From the NCBI RefSeq assembly GCF_947495145.1, contig NZ_CANLXP010000006.1, positions 62,001 to 126,000 on the forward strand: a stretch of 64,000 nt of DNA, written 5' to 3'. The translations under genes were made by a program, and so were the position numbers. Origin of the DNA: an uncultured Arthrobacter sp. (GTDB lineage: Bacteria > Actinomycetota > Actinomycetes > Actinomycetales > Micrococcaceae). Shown one piece after another: positions 10,745 to 18,795 of this stretch. The notes beneath the pieces were generated by a model. The model worked only from the letters and a program-made list of their open reading frames with translations. It was not told the DNA's origin and ran no database searches. How positions within the stretch are numbered: position 1 is the first letter of the stretch; each line of letters opens with the position of its first letter.

Positions 10745-10915
10745 ATGGAAATCGTCGTCGTACTGGTTGTTGTAGCCGTTCTTATCTCGGCTGTTCTCCG
10801 CACTGTTCGCGCAGACGGAGCGGGGCATAATCCCCCCATACGGTCGCACTCGGGTTGGGGCGACTCCGCCCTGCCGAGCCGGTCCTATTCCGACCTCACC
10901 GCGGCGGGGGCATAG
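10745..10915 (+). CDS. Small single-pass membrane protein, 56 residues, unknown function
   Basis: ATG at 10745 opens a 56-codon frame. Residues 2-18 (IVVVLVVVAVLISAV) form one transmembrane helix, followed by a short polar tail with HNPPIRSHSGWGDSALPSRSY. Similar tails with a W/LPSRPY flavour occur in small proteins of Arthrobacter-like bacteria, as far as I recall. The ribosome site is weak: GAGG is too close and GGTGAG is 14 nt away. It ends two bases before the next tiny gene, so the two are probably co-expressed. I do not know its function. Confidence 0.55.
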   Translation: MEIVVVLVVVAVLISAVLRTVRADGAGHNPPIRSHSGWGDSALPSRSYSDLTAAGA

Positions 10916-10917
10916 CC

Positions 10918-11121
10918 ATGGCGCTGCTGATTGTTCTGACGGTGACGGTCGCACTCTTTGCTTACGTCGGCCGCAGTGCAGTACCGGCTGCGGAGCGACT
11001 GCCGCTTCGCTCCTGGGGACTGCGCGGCCTGGCGAGGAATGCCTGGCTGGGACTGGTCGTGTGCGCACTGGACACGCCGCTCGACCGCACCATGGAAGAG
11101 ATGTTCCGCGCCTGCCGCTGA
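10918..11121 (+). CDS. Small membrane protein, 67 residues, unknown function
   Basis: The chosen ATG at 10918 directly follows the stop of the 56-residue gene and gives a 67-residue protein. It has an N-terminal hydrophobic helix (ALLIVLTVTVALFAYV) and a second weaker hydrophobic stretch (AWLGLVVCAL) before a charged end. The frame is open upstream to 10855, but that part lies inside the neighbouring gene. A strong hairpin terminator follows. I do not recognise a family. The pairing with the previous gene suggests a two-component membrane microprotein unit. Confidence 0.55.
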   Translation: MALLIVLTVTVALFAYVGRSAVPAAERLPLRSWGLRGLARNAWLGLVVCALDTPLDRTMEEMFRACR

Positions 11122-11143
11122 GCTTGCGAGTCGCAGTGTTACG

Positions 11144-11174
11144 ACAGGATCCCCGGTTATGGCGGGGATCCTGT
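11144..11174 (+). terminator. Strong hairpin terminator after the small membrane genes
   Basis: ACAGGATCCCC 11144-11154 pairs perfectly over 11 bp with GGGGATCCTGT 11164-11174 across a 9-nt loop. The stem is followed by TCTG rather than a long U-run. It separates the two small membrane genes from the degenerate ABC gene. Confidence 0.7.
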
Positions 11175-11249
11175 TCTGTGCCGCTAGATTGGTGCTGATC
11201 AATCCGGGCGATTCGCGTTCCCGCGCCCATGATGACTACGGAGTAACCG

Positions 11250-11981
11250 ATGAGTCCCAGCACGGTTCCATCCCACCACGCCGCAGTAAGGCGTGTTTCG
11301 ACGCCGCTTCCGGTCTCCTTTGTGAAACTGCACGCCGAGGGCGTTCGGGACGTCAGTCTGGACATCCGCGCCGGTGAGGTGCTTGCCTTCGTAGGCGGCA
11401 ACGGCACCCAGAACGACGGCGCCTCCCGCCTGTTGCGTGCAGCCGCCGGTCTCGATCATCCACAGTCGGGATCAGTGCTCGTGGGCGGAGAGCCGGTACG
11501 GCGCACCGACGACCGCTGCTCCTGGGCCCCCAGGGACGCTGATCTGCAGCCGACCCACTCCCTGCAGGCAAACCTTGCACTTGGTCTTCGCAAGAGTTCC
11601 AGCGCAAGCGAGGGCAAGGCGAAAATCGCTGAACTTCTCGATCTGACCGGCCTGCACCGGTTCGCGAAACTGCTGCCCACGGACGTCACCGCTGAGATAG
11701 TCCGGCGCGCAGCATTGGCCCGCGCGCTGGCAAGCACGCCGGGCGTCATGCTTCTCGATCACCCGTTCACCGCCGTCGAGGGCGCTGCCCGAACCGTGCT
11801 GCACAATGTACTGCAGACCCTTCACCGTGCGCTGCCCACCACCGTCCTACTGGCAACCAACAGCATGGAAGAGGCCCTCCGCCTCGGCGACCGGGTGGTT
11901 GTGCTCGGCCGTTCCGTCGCCGGGGACGTGAGCGAAGCCCTGTCGATCTGCGAAATCCGGGACGGCCAGCGGAAGCGGTAA
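11250..11981 (+). CDS. Degenerate ABC ATPase paralogue with catalytic motifs lost
   Basis: The 243-residue protein aligns along its length with the SsuB-like ATPase at 3877-4701; for example GKAK.AELL, RRAALARALA, PTTVLL and DRVVVLG are shared. Every nucleotide-handling motif is broken. Walker A is GGNGTQNDGAS (residues 49-59) with no GKS/T. The signature SGGM becomes TAEI. The catalytic Glu after Walker B Asp170 is His171, and the H-loop His is Asn (LLATNS). Yet the frame is intact, with GGAG 6 nt before the ATG. It is either a pseudoenzyme retained as a regulator or scaffold, or a gene on its way to decay. Transport activity is very unlikely. Confidence 0.8.
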   Translation: MSPSTVPSHHAAVRRVSTPLPVSFVKLHAEGVRDVSLDIRAGEVLAFVGGNGTQNDGASRLLRAAAGLDHPQSGSVLVGGEPVRRTDDRCSWAPRDADLQPTHSLQANLALGLRKSSSASEGKAKIAELLDLTGLHRFAKLLPTDVTAEIVRRAALARALASTPGVMLLDHPFTAVEGAARTVLHNVLQTLHRALPTTVLLATNSMEEALRLGDRVVVLGRSVAGDVSEALSICEIRDGQRKR

Positions 11982-12048
11982 GTTCAAGGGCTCACCGCCC
12001 TGTGGATAACCAAAGTCAGTACCGTCCGATGCTCGATACTCTCGTTCG

Positions 12049-12492
12049 ATGGGAGATCAAACGGACGCCAACGGGCACGGCACTACTTCTGAAATCGACA
12101 CCCGGCGACCAGGCAGATCCTGGTTCTGGAAGGTGCGTAAACTGTTTGGGTTCGCTGCGCCGATCATCGTCGTCGCACTGGTTTTCATGATCGTTCAAAT
12201 GTTCGGCACCGTCCCGGAGGATGACCAAAACGCCACAATCGACGTGGTTATCGTGTACGCGTCGGCGCTCCTCAGCCCGATGGGTATAACCGCCCTTGCA
12301 GGATTCCTCTGCGCCTACTCCACCCACGGCAACCCGGGACTGGTGACCGGCACGGTGTCCCTCTACGTGAACCTGACCTTCACCGTGGTGCTGATCGTCC
12401 CCGCCCTCGTCATGCTGCCCTTCTTCCTGCGGGCCGCACCTACCATGATTCCGGAACTGGCTGCCTGGCTGGGCGCTGGTCTCAGCGGGTGA
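12049..12492 (+). CDS. Hypothetical membrane protein, about three transmembrane segments
   Basis: The 147-residue product has a polar N-terminal tail of about 35 residues. Hydrophobic segments then follow near residues 36-52 (FAAPIIVVALVFMIVQMF), 66-86 (VVIVYASALLSPMGITALAGF) and 96-130 (LVTGTVSLYVNLTFTVVLIVPALVML). The ribosome site is poor. I recognise no family or motif. It stands alone between the degenerate ABC gene and a proline-rich surface protein on the same strand. Confidence 0.6.
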   Translation: MGDQTDANGHGTTSEIDTRRPGRSWFWKVRKLFGFAAPIIVVALVFMIVQMFGTVPEDDQNATIDVVIVYASALLSPMGITALAGFLCAYSTHGNPGLVTGTVSLYVNLTFTVVLIVPALVMLPFFLRAAPTMIPELAAWLGAGLSG

Positions 12493-12615
12493 AAAATCCA
12501 ACCAACCATGTAAACTCATAAGCACGCTTACGAGTCGGGGTTGTAGCTGTGGGGCTCCCGGCCGAACAGAGCGAGTTGTCCTGGCCAGATGGGCCGGCAG
12601 CGTTGGGAGAACACC

Positions 12616-13401
12616 GTGCAGATCACTAATAACTGGTTCAGATGTACCGCCGGCGTGGCACTGATTGTCGGAGCGACGCTCGCTTCCGCTCCGCCCGCGA
12701 GCGCGGACCATAAGGCGGGTCACGAGTCAGACCACGGGCTTTCTCCGTCGGGTCCGGCCACCGCTCCAGGACAAACGCCGCCGAAACCTGGACCGCCGTC
12801 CGATGAGGCGCCGGATCCCGGGACTCCCGGGCCCGGAACGCCCGGCCCACCCGAAACCGAGGTGCCGCCAGAGACGGAGGCACCCGTCCCGCCGATAGAG
12901 GCGCCCGCGCCTCAGCCCGACCCAAAACCGGACCCCGACCCCGCACCGGCTAAGCCGCCACCGCCACCGCCTGCCCCAAAACCGGAGCCCAAACCCGCGC
13001 CTACGACTACAACGCCTGACCCGGCTCCGGCCCCTTCGCCGGCACAGGTCCCGGTGCAAGCCCCTCAGCCGGCGCCACCTCCCCCGCCGCCGGCCCCGAT
13101 GCTGATGGTTCCGGTCCAGGTTGTTCCGGCCGAGCAGCCTGCTCCGGAGAAAACGAAGGAAGCAGAACCCGAGCTCGCTCCGTTTGCCATGCCGCCCTAT
13201 GCGTGGGCGCCGATGTACGAGCCTCCCGCAGAGTCACCTGCCCCGGCCACACCGGCCGCCGGAAGTGAGTCGCCGGACGTCGCTGCTGCCGGCTCGCCGG
13301 CCGTGGTCGGCGTCAGCGCAGTGCTTCTGGCCCTGCTGGCCGCGGGCATGGTGGTCCTGGGAATACGCTCCCGTGGCCCGAAGGGTGCTAGCGCCCCATA
13401 A
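12616..13401 (+). CDS. Proline-rich exported, membrane-anchored surface protein
   Basis: From the GTG at 12616 (GGGAG 6 nt upstream) the 261-residue protein has a signal peptide ending near PPASA-DH. Next comes a central stretch of about 150 residues made mostly of Pro, Ala, Glu, Lys and Thr, including runs of six or more prolines. A C-terminal transmembrane helix (VVGVSAVLLALLAAGMVVLGI) and a short basic tail close it. This layout suits a stalk that spans the cell wall from the membrane. No catalytic domain is visible. The earlier ATG at 12589 lacks a ribosome site. Its last 14 bases overlap the end of the convergent alditol oxidase gene. Confidence 0.65.
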   Translation: MQITNNWFRCTAGVALIVGATLASAPPASADHKAGHESDHGLSPSGPATAPGQTPPKPGPPSDEAPDPGTPGPGTPGPPETEVPPETEAPVPPIEAPAPQPDPKPDPDPAPAKPPPPPPAPKPEPKPAPTTTTPDPAPAPSPAQVPVQAPQPAPPPPPPAPMLMVPVQVVPAEQPAPEKTKEAEPELAPFAMPPYAWAPMYEPPAESPAPATPAAGSESPDVAAAGSPAVVGVSAVLLALLAAGMVVLGIRSRGPKGASAP

Positions 13402-14647
13402 CGGCTGCGGTGAACGGGTTCGCAAAGACGCCTTCAGGATCCAGCCGCTTGGCCAGGACGCGGAAGTCTTCCATCCGCGGGTACAGCCGGTCGAAATCGT
13501 GCGCGCCAAGGGTGAAAAGCTTGCCCCAGTGCGGCCTTGCTGCGAACGGTTCCAGCGCCGCCTCGAGCTCGGGCAGGAGCGCTTCGACCGCCGGCTGGTC
13601 CTGAACCCACGTGAAGTGCAGGCCCACGGCGTCAGTCCCGTAGCTCGAGCTGAGCCACAGTTCATCCGCGGCAACCGTGCGTATCTCGTTCACCTGCAGA
13701 AGCGGCGCAATCTCGGCGCTGAGCCCCCGAACAGCCCGGACCGCGTCGACGGCATGCTCACGGGGAATAAGGTACTCGGACTGGAGCTCCACACCGTTGC
13801 TGGGCGTGAAGTCGAGCTTGAAGTGGGGCAGCCGGTTGTACCAGGGACCCGCCACACCCAACTGCGGAGTACAGCCGATCGCCGGCAGCCCGGGCAGCGG
13901 GTGGCGCTCGTCGTCGGCCGTCACCGCTCCGAACAGGGTTTCCTCCAACGGTGCGTCGCGGTCTGCACGCCGCTTCACCCACACAGAGTCGGCAACGTCC
14001 GGGTTCCGCCAGGTGCTGAACACGCTGACGCTGTACGCGGCGCCCGTCACGCCGTCGAAGTTCTGCAGCAGGTTCTCGAGCGGCAGCCGCTCAAAAACGG
14101 TCTGCTCCACCTCGAAGGCAGGCTCAACCCGCAGCTCAAGACTTGTCACGATGCCGAGCGCCCCCAGGTTGATGACCGCACCTTCGAAGTCCGGATCTCC
14201 GGCGGTGAACTTCACCAGCTCGCTGTTCCCGGTCACCAGCTCCAACCCGACGACGGCGGTCGCCAGACTGCCGTTCCGCCTGCCCGAGCCGTGGGTTCCC
14301 GTAGCCACAGCTCCGCCCACTGAAATGTGTGGCAACGACGCGAGGTTTGCGAGCGCGAGCCCTTCCCGTTCGAGCTCCCGGGCCAGTTCCCCATAACGGA
14401 TCCCGGCTCCGACGGTGACAGTCGAGCGCTCCCGATCGATTGATACGGGACCGGTCAGGGCGGCGGTCGACAGCAGCTCGGCGGTCCCATCCGCGATGTC
14501 ATTGAAGGAGTGGCGCGACCCAAGCGCACGGATAGAGGTCGCCGCGGCGACGATCCGGCGCACCTCCTCCACCGACGTCGGCTCATGCAGGATGGAAGCT
14601 CCATAGGCAAGATTTCCCGCCCAGTTAGTGCCGACGTCGTTCGCCAT
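13388..14647 (-). CDS. aldO: FAD-dependent alditol oxidase (xylitol oxidase type)
   Basis: The 419-residue protein closely resembles Streptomyces AldO, a soluble flavoenzyme that oxidises xylitol, sorbitol and mannitol to aldoses with O2, giving H2O2. It has the PCMH-type FAD domain first, with LGSRHSFND placing His46 exactly where AldO carries its covalently bound FAD. Then come ASLPHISVGGAVATGTHGSG and a C-terminal substrate domain with HWGK near the end. It reads on the same strand as araDA but is separated from araA by a long perfect palindrome, so it is probably a distinct transcript. It may link polyols to the sugar kinases nearby. Confidence 0.87.
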   Translation of the reverse strand: MANDVGTNWAGNLAYGASILHEPTSVEEVRRIVAAATSIRALGSRHSFNDIADGTAELLSTAALTGPVSIDRERSTVTVGAGIRYGELARELEREGLALANLASLPHISVGGAVATGTHGSGRRNGSLATAVVGLELVTGNSELVKFTAGDPDFEGAVINLGALGIVTSLELRVEPAFEVEQTVFERLPLENLLQNFDGVTGAAYSVSVFSTWRNPDVADSVWVKRRADRDAPLEETLFGAVTADDERHPLPGLPAIGCTPQLGVAGPWYNRLPHFKLDFTPSNGVELQSEYLIPREHAVDAVRAVRGLSAEIAPLLQVNEIRTVAADELWLSSSYGTDAVGLHFTWVQDQPAVEALLPELEAALEPFAARPHWGKLFTLGAHDFDRLYPRMEDFRVLAKRLDPEGVFANPFTAAVMGR

Positions 14648-14670
14648 CAGTTACCTTTCCTTCACGTGAG

Positions 14671-14720
14671 TTGGCAGGACACGCCCCTTATGGAGGCCCA
14701 AAAGGGGCGTGTCCTGCCAA
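14671..14720. terminator. Perfect 19-bp inverted repeat between araA and aldO
   Basis: Bases 14671-14689 are perfectly complementary to 14702-14720, with a 12-base loop. It sits 9 bp after the araA stop and 23 bp before aldO, both on the minus strand. It should form a very stable hairpin that ends or insulates the ara transcript, although it lacks a U-run. The 10-mer AGGACACGCC in the stem also appears in another structured gap at about 32198, so it could belong to a palindromic repeat family. Confidence 0.6.
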
Positions 14721-14729
14721 ATGAACGGG

Positions 14730-16244
14730 TTAGAGCTTCTGCGCCAGCCGGTAATAGGCCGCGTTCCACCGTAGCTCGCGCTGGAACTCACGCAGCGTCG
14801 TCGTGCTGTCGATGCGCAGCAGTTCGGTGCCGGCGATGTCGGCGAAATCCTCAAACACATCAAGCCCGACGGCGGTACTCATCACCGTATGGTGCGCAGC
14901 ACCCGCGCTCAACCAGGCCGCTGCCGACGTCGCCAGGTCCGGCTGCGGCTTCCAGACGGCACGCGCCACCGGAAGGTTGGGCAGCGGCGCGTCCGGAGGA
15001 ACAACCTCGACGGCGTTGGCAGTCAGGCGGAAGCGGTCACGCATGTCGGACATGGCGACGACGACGGCGTCCCCTGAGTCCGTATCGAACACCAGCCGGA
15101 CCGGGTCCTCCTTACCGCCAATACCCAACGGGTGCACCTCAAGGGTGGGCTTCGACGTAGTGAGCGTCGGGCAGATCTCCAGCATGTGTGCGCCGAGAAT
15201 CTTCTCCTCCCCAGGCACCAGATGGTACGTGTAATCCTCCATCAGCGACGCGCCGCCGGGCAGACCGGCACCCATCACTTTCGCCGCGCGGACCAGCACG
15301 GCCGTCTTCCAATCACCCTCGGCGCCGAAACCGTAGCCGGCGGCCATGAGCCGCTGAACCGCGAGCCCCGGAAGCTGACGCAGCCCGCCAAGGTCCTCGA
15401 ACGTCGTCGTGAAGGCACCGAAGGAGCCCTCCTCAAGGAAGGACTTCAGCGCGAGCTCCTGCCGCGCGCCGTACCGGAGCGATTCATGGCGGCCACCTCC
15501 GCGCCGCAGCTCAGGAACGACGTCGTACGTTTCCTCATACTCGGCGACCAGCGCGTCGATGTCCGCATCGGACTGCGCGTCCACAACCTCGACGAGCTCG
15601 TTGACGCCCCAGGTGTTGATGGAGACCCCGAAGCGCAGCTCCGCCTCGGTCTTGTCACCCTCGGTGACGGCCACGTTGCGCATGTTGTCGCCGAAGCGGG
15701 CTACCTTGAGCTCGTGCACTGCGGCCCAGCCGGCGGCTGCACGGGACCAGGTGGCGATCTGCGCAGTAACCGCGGGATTGGACACGTGCCCGACGACGGT
15801 CTTCCGCGCCACGGAAAGCCGGGTCTGGATGTAACCGAACTCGCGGTCGCCGTGCGCTGCCTGGTTCAGGTTCATGAAGTCGAAGTCGATGTCCGCCCAG
15901 GGCAGCTCGACGTTGATCTGCGTGTGCAGGTGCAGTAGCGGCTTGCGCAGGGTGTCGAGGCCCGCGATCCACATCTTGGCGGGACTGAACGTGTGCATCC
16001 ACGCGATAACGCCGATGGTCTTGTCGCTTGCGTTCGCCTCAAGTGCCATCCGGCGGATCGAGGACGAGTCCTTCAGCGTCGGTTTCCAGACAACCTTGAC
16101 CGGCACGTCGGAGGCTTCGATCATCTTCACGATCTGCTGGGACTGCTCGGCCACCTGGCGAAGCGTGTCATCCCCGTAGAGGTCCTGGCTTCCGGTGAGG
16201 AACCAGATCTCGTATTCATCCAGTGAGGTTTTGAGGGTTGTCAC
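14730..16244 (-). CDS. araA: L-arabinose isomerase
   Basis: The 504-residue enzyme converts L-arabinose to L-ribulose, the first step of arabinose use. Length and sequence match bacterial AraA throughout: [11 protein letters not shown] at the N-terminus, [20 protein letters not shown], and the Mn-binding region with the conserved Glu and His residues in the centre and C-terminal half. Its ATG overlaps the araD stop by 4 bp, so the order of translation is araD then araA. The operon is divergent from araB. Confidence 0.95.
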   Translation of the reverse strand: MTTLKTSLDEYEIWFLTGSQDLYGDDTLRQVAEQSQQIVKMIEASDVPVKVVWKPTLKDSSSIRRMALEANASDKTIGVIAWMHTFSPAKMWIAGLDTLRKPLLHLHTQINVELPWADIDFDFMNLNQAAHGDREFGYIQTRLSVARKTVVGHVSNPAVTAQIATWSRAAAGWAAVHELKVARFGDNMRNVAVTEGDKTEAELRFGVSINTWGVNELVEVVDAQSDADIDALVAEYEETYDVVPELRRGGGRHESLRYGARQELALKSFLEEGSFGAFTTTFEDLGGLRQLPGLAVQRLMAAGYGFGAEGDWKTAVLVRAAKVMGAGLPGGASLMEDYTYHLVPGEEKILGAHMLEICPTLTTSKPTLEVHPLGIGGKEDPVRLVFDTDSGDAVVVAMSDMRDRFRLTANAVEVVPPDAPLPNLPVARAVWKPQPDLATSAAAWLSAGAAHHTVMSTAVGLDVFEDFADIAGTELLRIDSTTTLREFQRELRWNAAYYRLAQKL

Positions 16245-16972
16245 AGTGCGGCTCCGGTTCCTGCGGGCGTGGATTGCCCGTACACGTTTTGGTAGCGGTC
16301 AAAGAGGGATTCAATGTGGCGCTGCTCAATGGGGAGCGGGTCGCCGAGCTGGCGCGAAATGTGGATAGTACGGGCAACGTCCTCGAGCATGACGGCGGCC
16401 TTCACGGCGTCGCGGGCATCCTTGCCGATGGTGAACGGCCCATGGTTCTGCATCAGGACGGCGCGGGAGCGGTGGCCCGTGAGGGTTTCCACGATTCCCC
16501 GGCCAATTGAGTCATCGCCAATGACCGCGAACGGGCCTACGGGGATTTCTCCGCCGAACTCGTCCGCCATGGCCGTTATGACACACGGGATGGACTCACC
16601 GCGCGCGGCCCACGCAGTCGCATAGGTCGAATGTGTGTGGACCACTCCCCCAACGCGCGGCATGTTCCGGTAGACGTAGGCATGCGCAGCCGTGTCGCTG
16701 GACGGCGAGCGCTCGGAGCCCGGCGTTCCCGCAATCACGTTCCCGTCGAGATCGCACAGAATCTGGTTCTCGGGCGTGAGCTGGTCATAGTCCACACCGC
16801 TCGGCTTGATGACGAAGAGATCCATGCCGGGCACGCGGCCGGAGACGTTGCCGCCTGTCCATACCACCAGGTTGTAACGGACCAGTTCCGCGTGCAGCTT
16901 GGCAACATCGCGGCGGACGGCGTTGATGGTGTCCAGTTCACGGTCGGTGAAGGACTCAGGAGTGCTGGTCAT
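16241..16972 (-). CDS. araD: L-ribulose-5-phosphate 4-epimerase
   Basis: The 243-residue class II aldolase-fold protein turns L-ribulose 5-phosphate into D-xylulose 5-phosphate, which enters the pentose phosphate pathway. It has WTGGNVSGR for phosphate binding and VVHTHSTYA, which supplies the two zinc-binding histidines. MQNHGPF near residue 170 supplies a third. It is the first gene of the minus-strand araDA operon, 184 bp from divergent araB, with a palindromic operator between them. Confidence 0.94.
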   Translation of the reverse strand: MTSTPESFTDRELDTINAVRRDVAKLHAELVRYNLVVWTGGNVSGRVPGMDLFVIKPSGVDYDQLTPENQILCDLDGNVIAGTPGSERSPSSDTAAHAYVYRNMPRVGGVVHTHSTYATAWAARGESIPCVITAMADEFGGEIPVGPFAVIGDDSIGRGIVETLTGHRSRAVLMQNHGPFTIGKDARDAVKAAVMLEDVARTIHISRQLGDPLPIEQRHIESLFDRYQNVYGQSTPAGTGAAL

Positions 16973-17007
16973 GCGTTAACCATCGCTTTCAGTAGGCGGT
17001 CCGGCGG

Positions 17008-17047
17008 AGTTCCTAGCACTGGGAACTACCTGATGTGACCGTTCACA
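17008..17047. promoter_or_regulatory. Operator region of the divergent araDA/araB promoters
   Basis: TGTGACCGTTCACA at 17034-17047 is a near-perfect 14-bp palindrome of the kind bound by LacI-family repressors, with a central CG. A second inverted repeat, AGTTCC 17008-17013 with GGAACT 17022-17027, lies closer to araD. The half-site TTCACACT seen in the first palindrome recurs at 17098-17105 on the araB side. A LacI-family gene sits right after araB, so arabinose-responsive repression from here is the likely scheme. The assignment of regulator to site is inference. Confidence 0.6.
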
Positions 17048-17156
17048 CTATATGCTGGACGCGACGTTTGATGTCAAGAATCACACGCTCACGGCAATTC
17101 ACACTGACGGGATTGGTTCTGGCAACCGTGACCCCTTACCGAAGGAGACTCTGTTC

Positions 17157-18782
17157 ATGACCGACCCCAAGGACGTAATCGCCGGCGGACGCGCCTGCCT
17201 CGGAATCGAGCTCGGATCCACACGCATCAAAGCCTGTCTGATCGGTGAGGATCCTTCCGTGGTCCTGGCTGTAGGCGCTCATGACTGGGAGAACCAACTC
17301 GTCGACCGCCTGTGGACCTACTCGCTGGAAGACGTCTGGACGGGTCTTCAGGCTGCCTACGCGGACCTGTGCACCGACGTTGAACGCCGTTACGATACCC
17401 GGCTGGAGAGCCTGAACGCGATCGGCGTCTCAGCGATGATGCATGGCTATCTTGCTTTCGACGACGACGACGAACTCCTCGTTCCCTTCCGCACCTGGCG
17501 CAACACCAACACCGGGCCGGCGGCGGCAGAGCTCACCGAACTCTTCGGAGTCAATATCCCGTTGCGGTGGTCTATTGCGCACCTGCATCAGGCCGTACTG
17601 GACGGTGAACCGCACGTATCGCAGGTTCGCTCCATTACAACCCTCGCTGGGTATGTGCATCGTGAGCTCACCGGGCGCAAAATACTTGGCGTGGGCGACG
17701 CTTCCGGAATGTTCCCCATCGACTCCCTTACCAGGAATTACGACGCCGAGCTGCTGTCCCGCTATGACACTCTGGCGGCCAAAGCTGCACCCGGACTAAA
17801 CCTCTCCGAACTCCTGCCCGAAGTACTTCCGGCGGGACAGCCGGCCGGCGAGCTGACAGCCAAGGGAGCGGCCCTCCTTGATCCCACCGGCGGTCTCCGG
17901 CCTGGTGCGCTGCTGTGCCCGCCGGAGGGCGACGCCGGCACCGGCATGGTGGCGACCTGCTCGGTTGCCCCCCGCACCGGCAACGTCAGCGCCGGCACGA
18001 GCATCTTCGCGATGGTGGTACTCGAACATCCCCTCGAACACGTGCACCATGAACTGGATCTGGTGACAACACCTGCCGGGGACCCGGTAGCCATGGTGCA
18101 CTGCAACAACGGCGCCAGTGAGCTCGCGGCGTGGGTAGGGCTTTTCTCCCGCTTCGCGGCCGCCTCAGGAGCTGTGTCGGCGTCCGGTGCTCCGCTTGAG
18201 TCGGATGATGTTTTCAACACGCTCTTCCGTGAGGCGCTCGAGGGTGCACCGAACGCCGGCGGACTCCTCGCCTACAACCACCTTTCCGGGGAACCCATCG
18301 CCGACATTCCTGAGGGCCGCCCCTTGTTCCTGCGGACGCCGGACAGCGAATTCACGCTTGCCAATTTCATGCGGGCACAGCTCTACGGAGTCTTCGGCAC
18401 CCTCGCCCTGGGCATGCGCGTCCTCGCCAGTGAGGGCGTTGAGCTGGACCAGATGTTTGCGCACGGCGGCATGTTCCGCACGGCGGGCGTGGCGCAGCGC
18501 TTCCTCGCCGGTGCTCTTGCCGCACCGGTCTCCGTTGCGGCTACGGCCTCCGAGGGCGGCCCTTGGGGCATTGCGGTGCTTGCCTCCTACGCCTCAGCCA
18601 ACGCCGCCGGCAAGGAACTCGGGCTGGACGCTTACCTGCGCAAACACGCATTCGGCAGCGCGGAATTCGAAACAGTCGAACCTGACGCGGCCGACGTCGC
18701 CGGCTTCGCAGCCTACCTTGACCGCTACTCCAGGGGCCTCGAGGTCGAACGCACGGCCATCAACGCCCTGTCGGTGGAATGA
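17157..18782 (+). CDS. araB: Ribulokinase (FGGY family)
   Basis: The 541-residue kinase phosphorylates L-ribulose to L-ribulose 5-phosphate. The N-terminal FGGY domain opens with LGIELGSTRIKA, the ATP/sugar loop. The C-terminal half has GNVSAGTSIFAM and a late AHGGMFRTAGVAQR motif typical of the family. The start is the ATG at 17157, 8 nt after GAAGGAGA; the frame is open for 35 more codons upstream, but that part covers the operator region. It is divergent from araDA and converges on its putative LacI regulator with a gap of 13 bp. Confidence 0.92.
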   Translation: MTDPKDVIAGGRACLGIELGSTRIKACLIGEDPSVVLAVGAHDWENQLVDRLWTYSLEDVWTGLQAAYADLCTDVERRYDTRLESLNAIGVSAMMHGYLAFDDDDELLVPFRTWRNTNTGPAAAELTELFGVNIPLRWSIAHLHQAVLDGEPHVSQVRSITTLAGYVHRELTGRKILGVGDASGMFPIDSLTRNYDAELLSRYDTLAAKAAPGLNLSELLPEVLPAGQPAGELTAKGAALLDPTGGLRPGALLCPPEGDAGTGMVATCSVAPRTGNVSAGTSIFAMVVLEHPLEHVHHELDLVTTPAGDPVAMVHCNNGASELAAWVGLFSRFAAASGAVSASGAPLESDDVFNTLFREALEGAPNAGGLLAYNHLSGEPIADIPEGRPLFLRTPDSEFTLANFMRAQLYGVFGTLALGMRVLASEGVELDQMFAHGGMFRTAGVAQRFLAGALAAPVSVAATASEGGPWGIAVLASYASANAAGKELGLDAYLRKHAFGSAEFETVEPDAADVAGFAAYLDRYSRGLEVERTAINALSVE

Positions 18783-18795
18783 TCGCGAGCAATCG

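Noticed and set aside
12493-12615. Possible riboswitch (for example c-di-AMP) in the leader of the proline-rich protein
   Set aside because: There is a small hairpin at 12514-12535 (ACTC/GAGT and TAAG/CTTA), but I cannot find the conserved core sequences of any riboswitch class.
14510-15160. 216-residue frame on the plus strand spanning the araA-aldO gap
   Set aside because: It is antisense to both genes, passes through the palindrome and has a low-complexity Arg/Pro-rich translation.
17052-17156. Longer start for ribulokinase at 17052
   Set aside because: It would put coding sequence over the promoter/operator region and lacks a ribosome site; the ATG at 17157 has GAAGGAGA.
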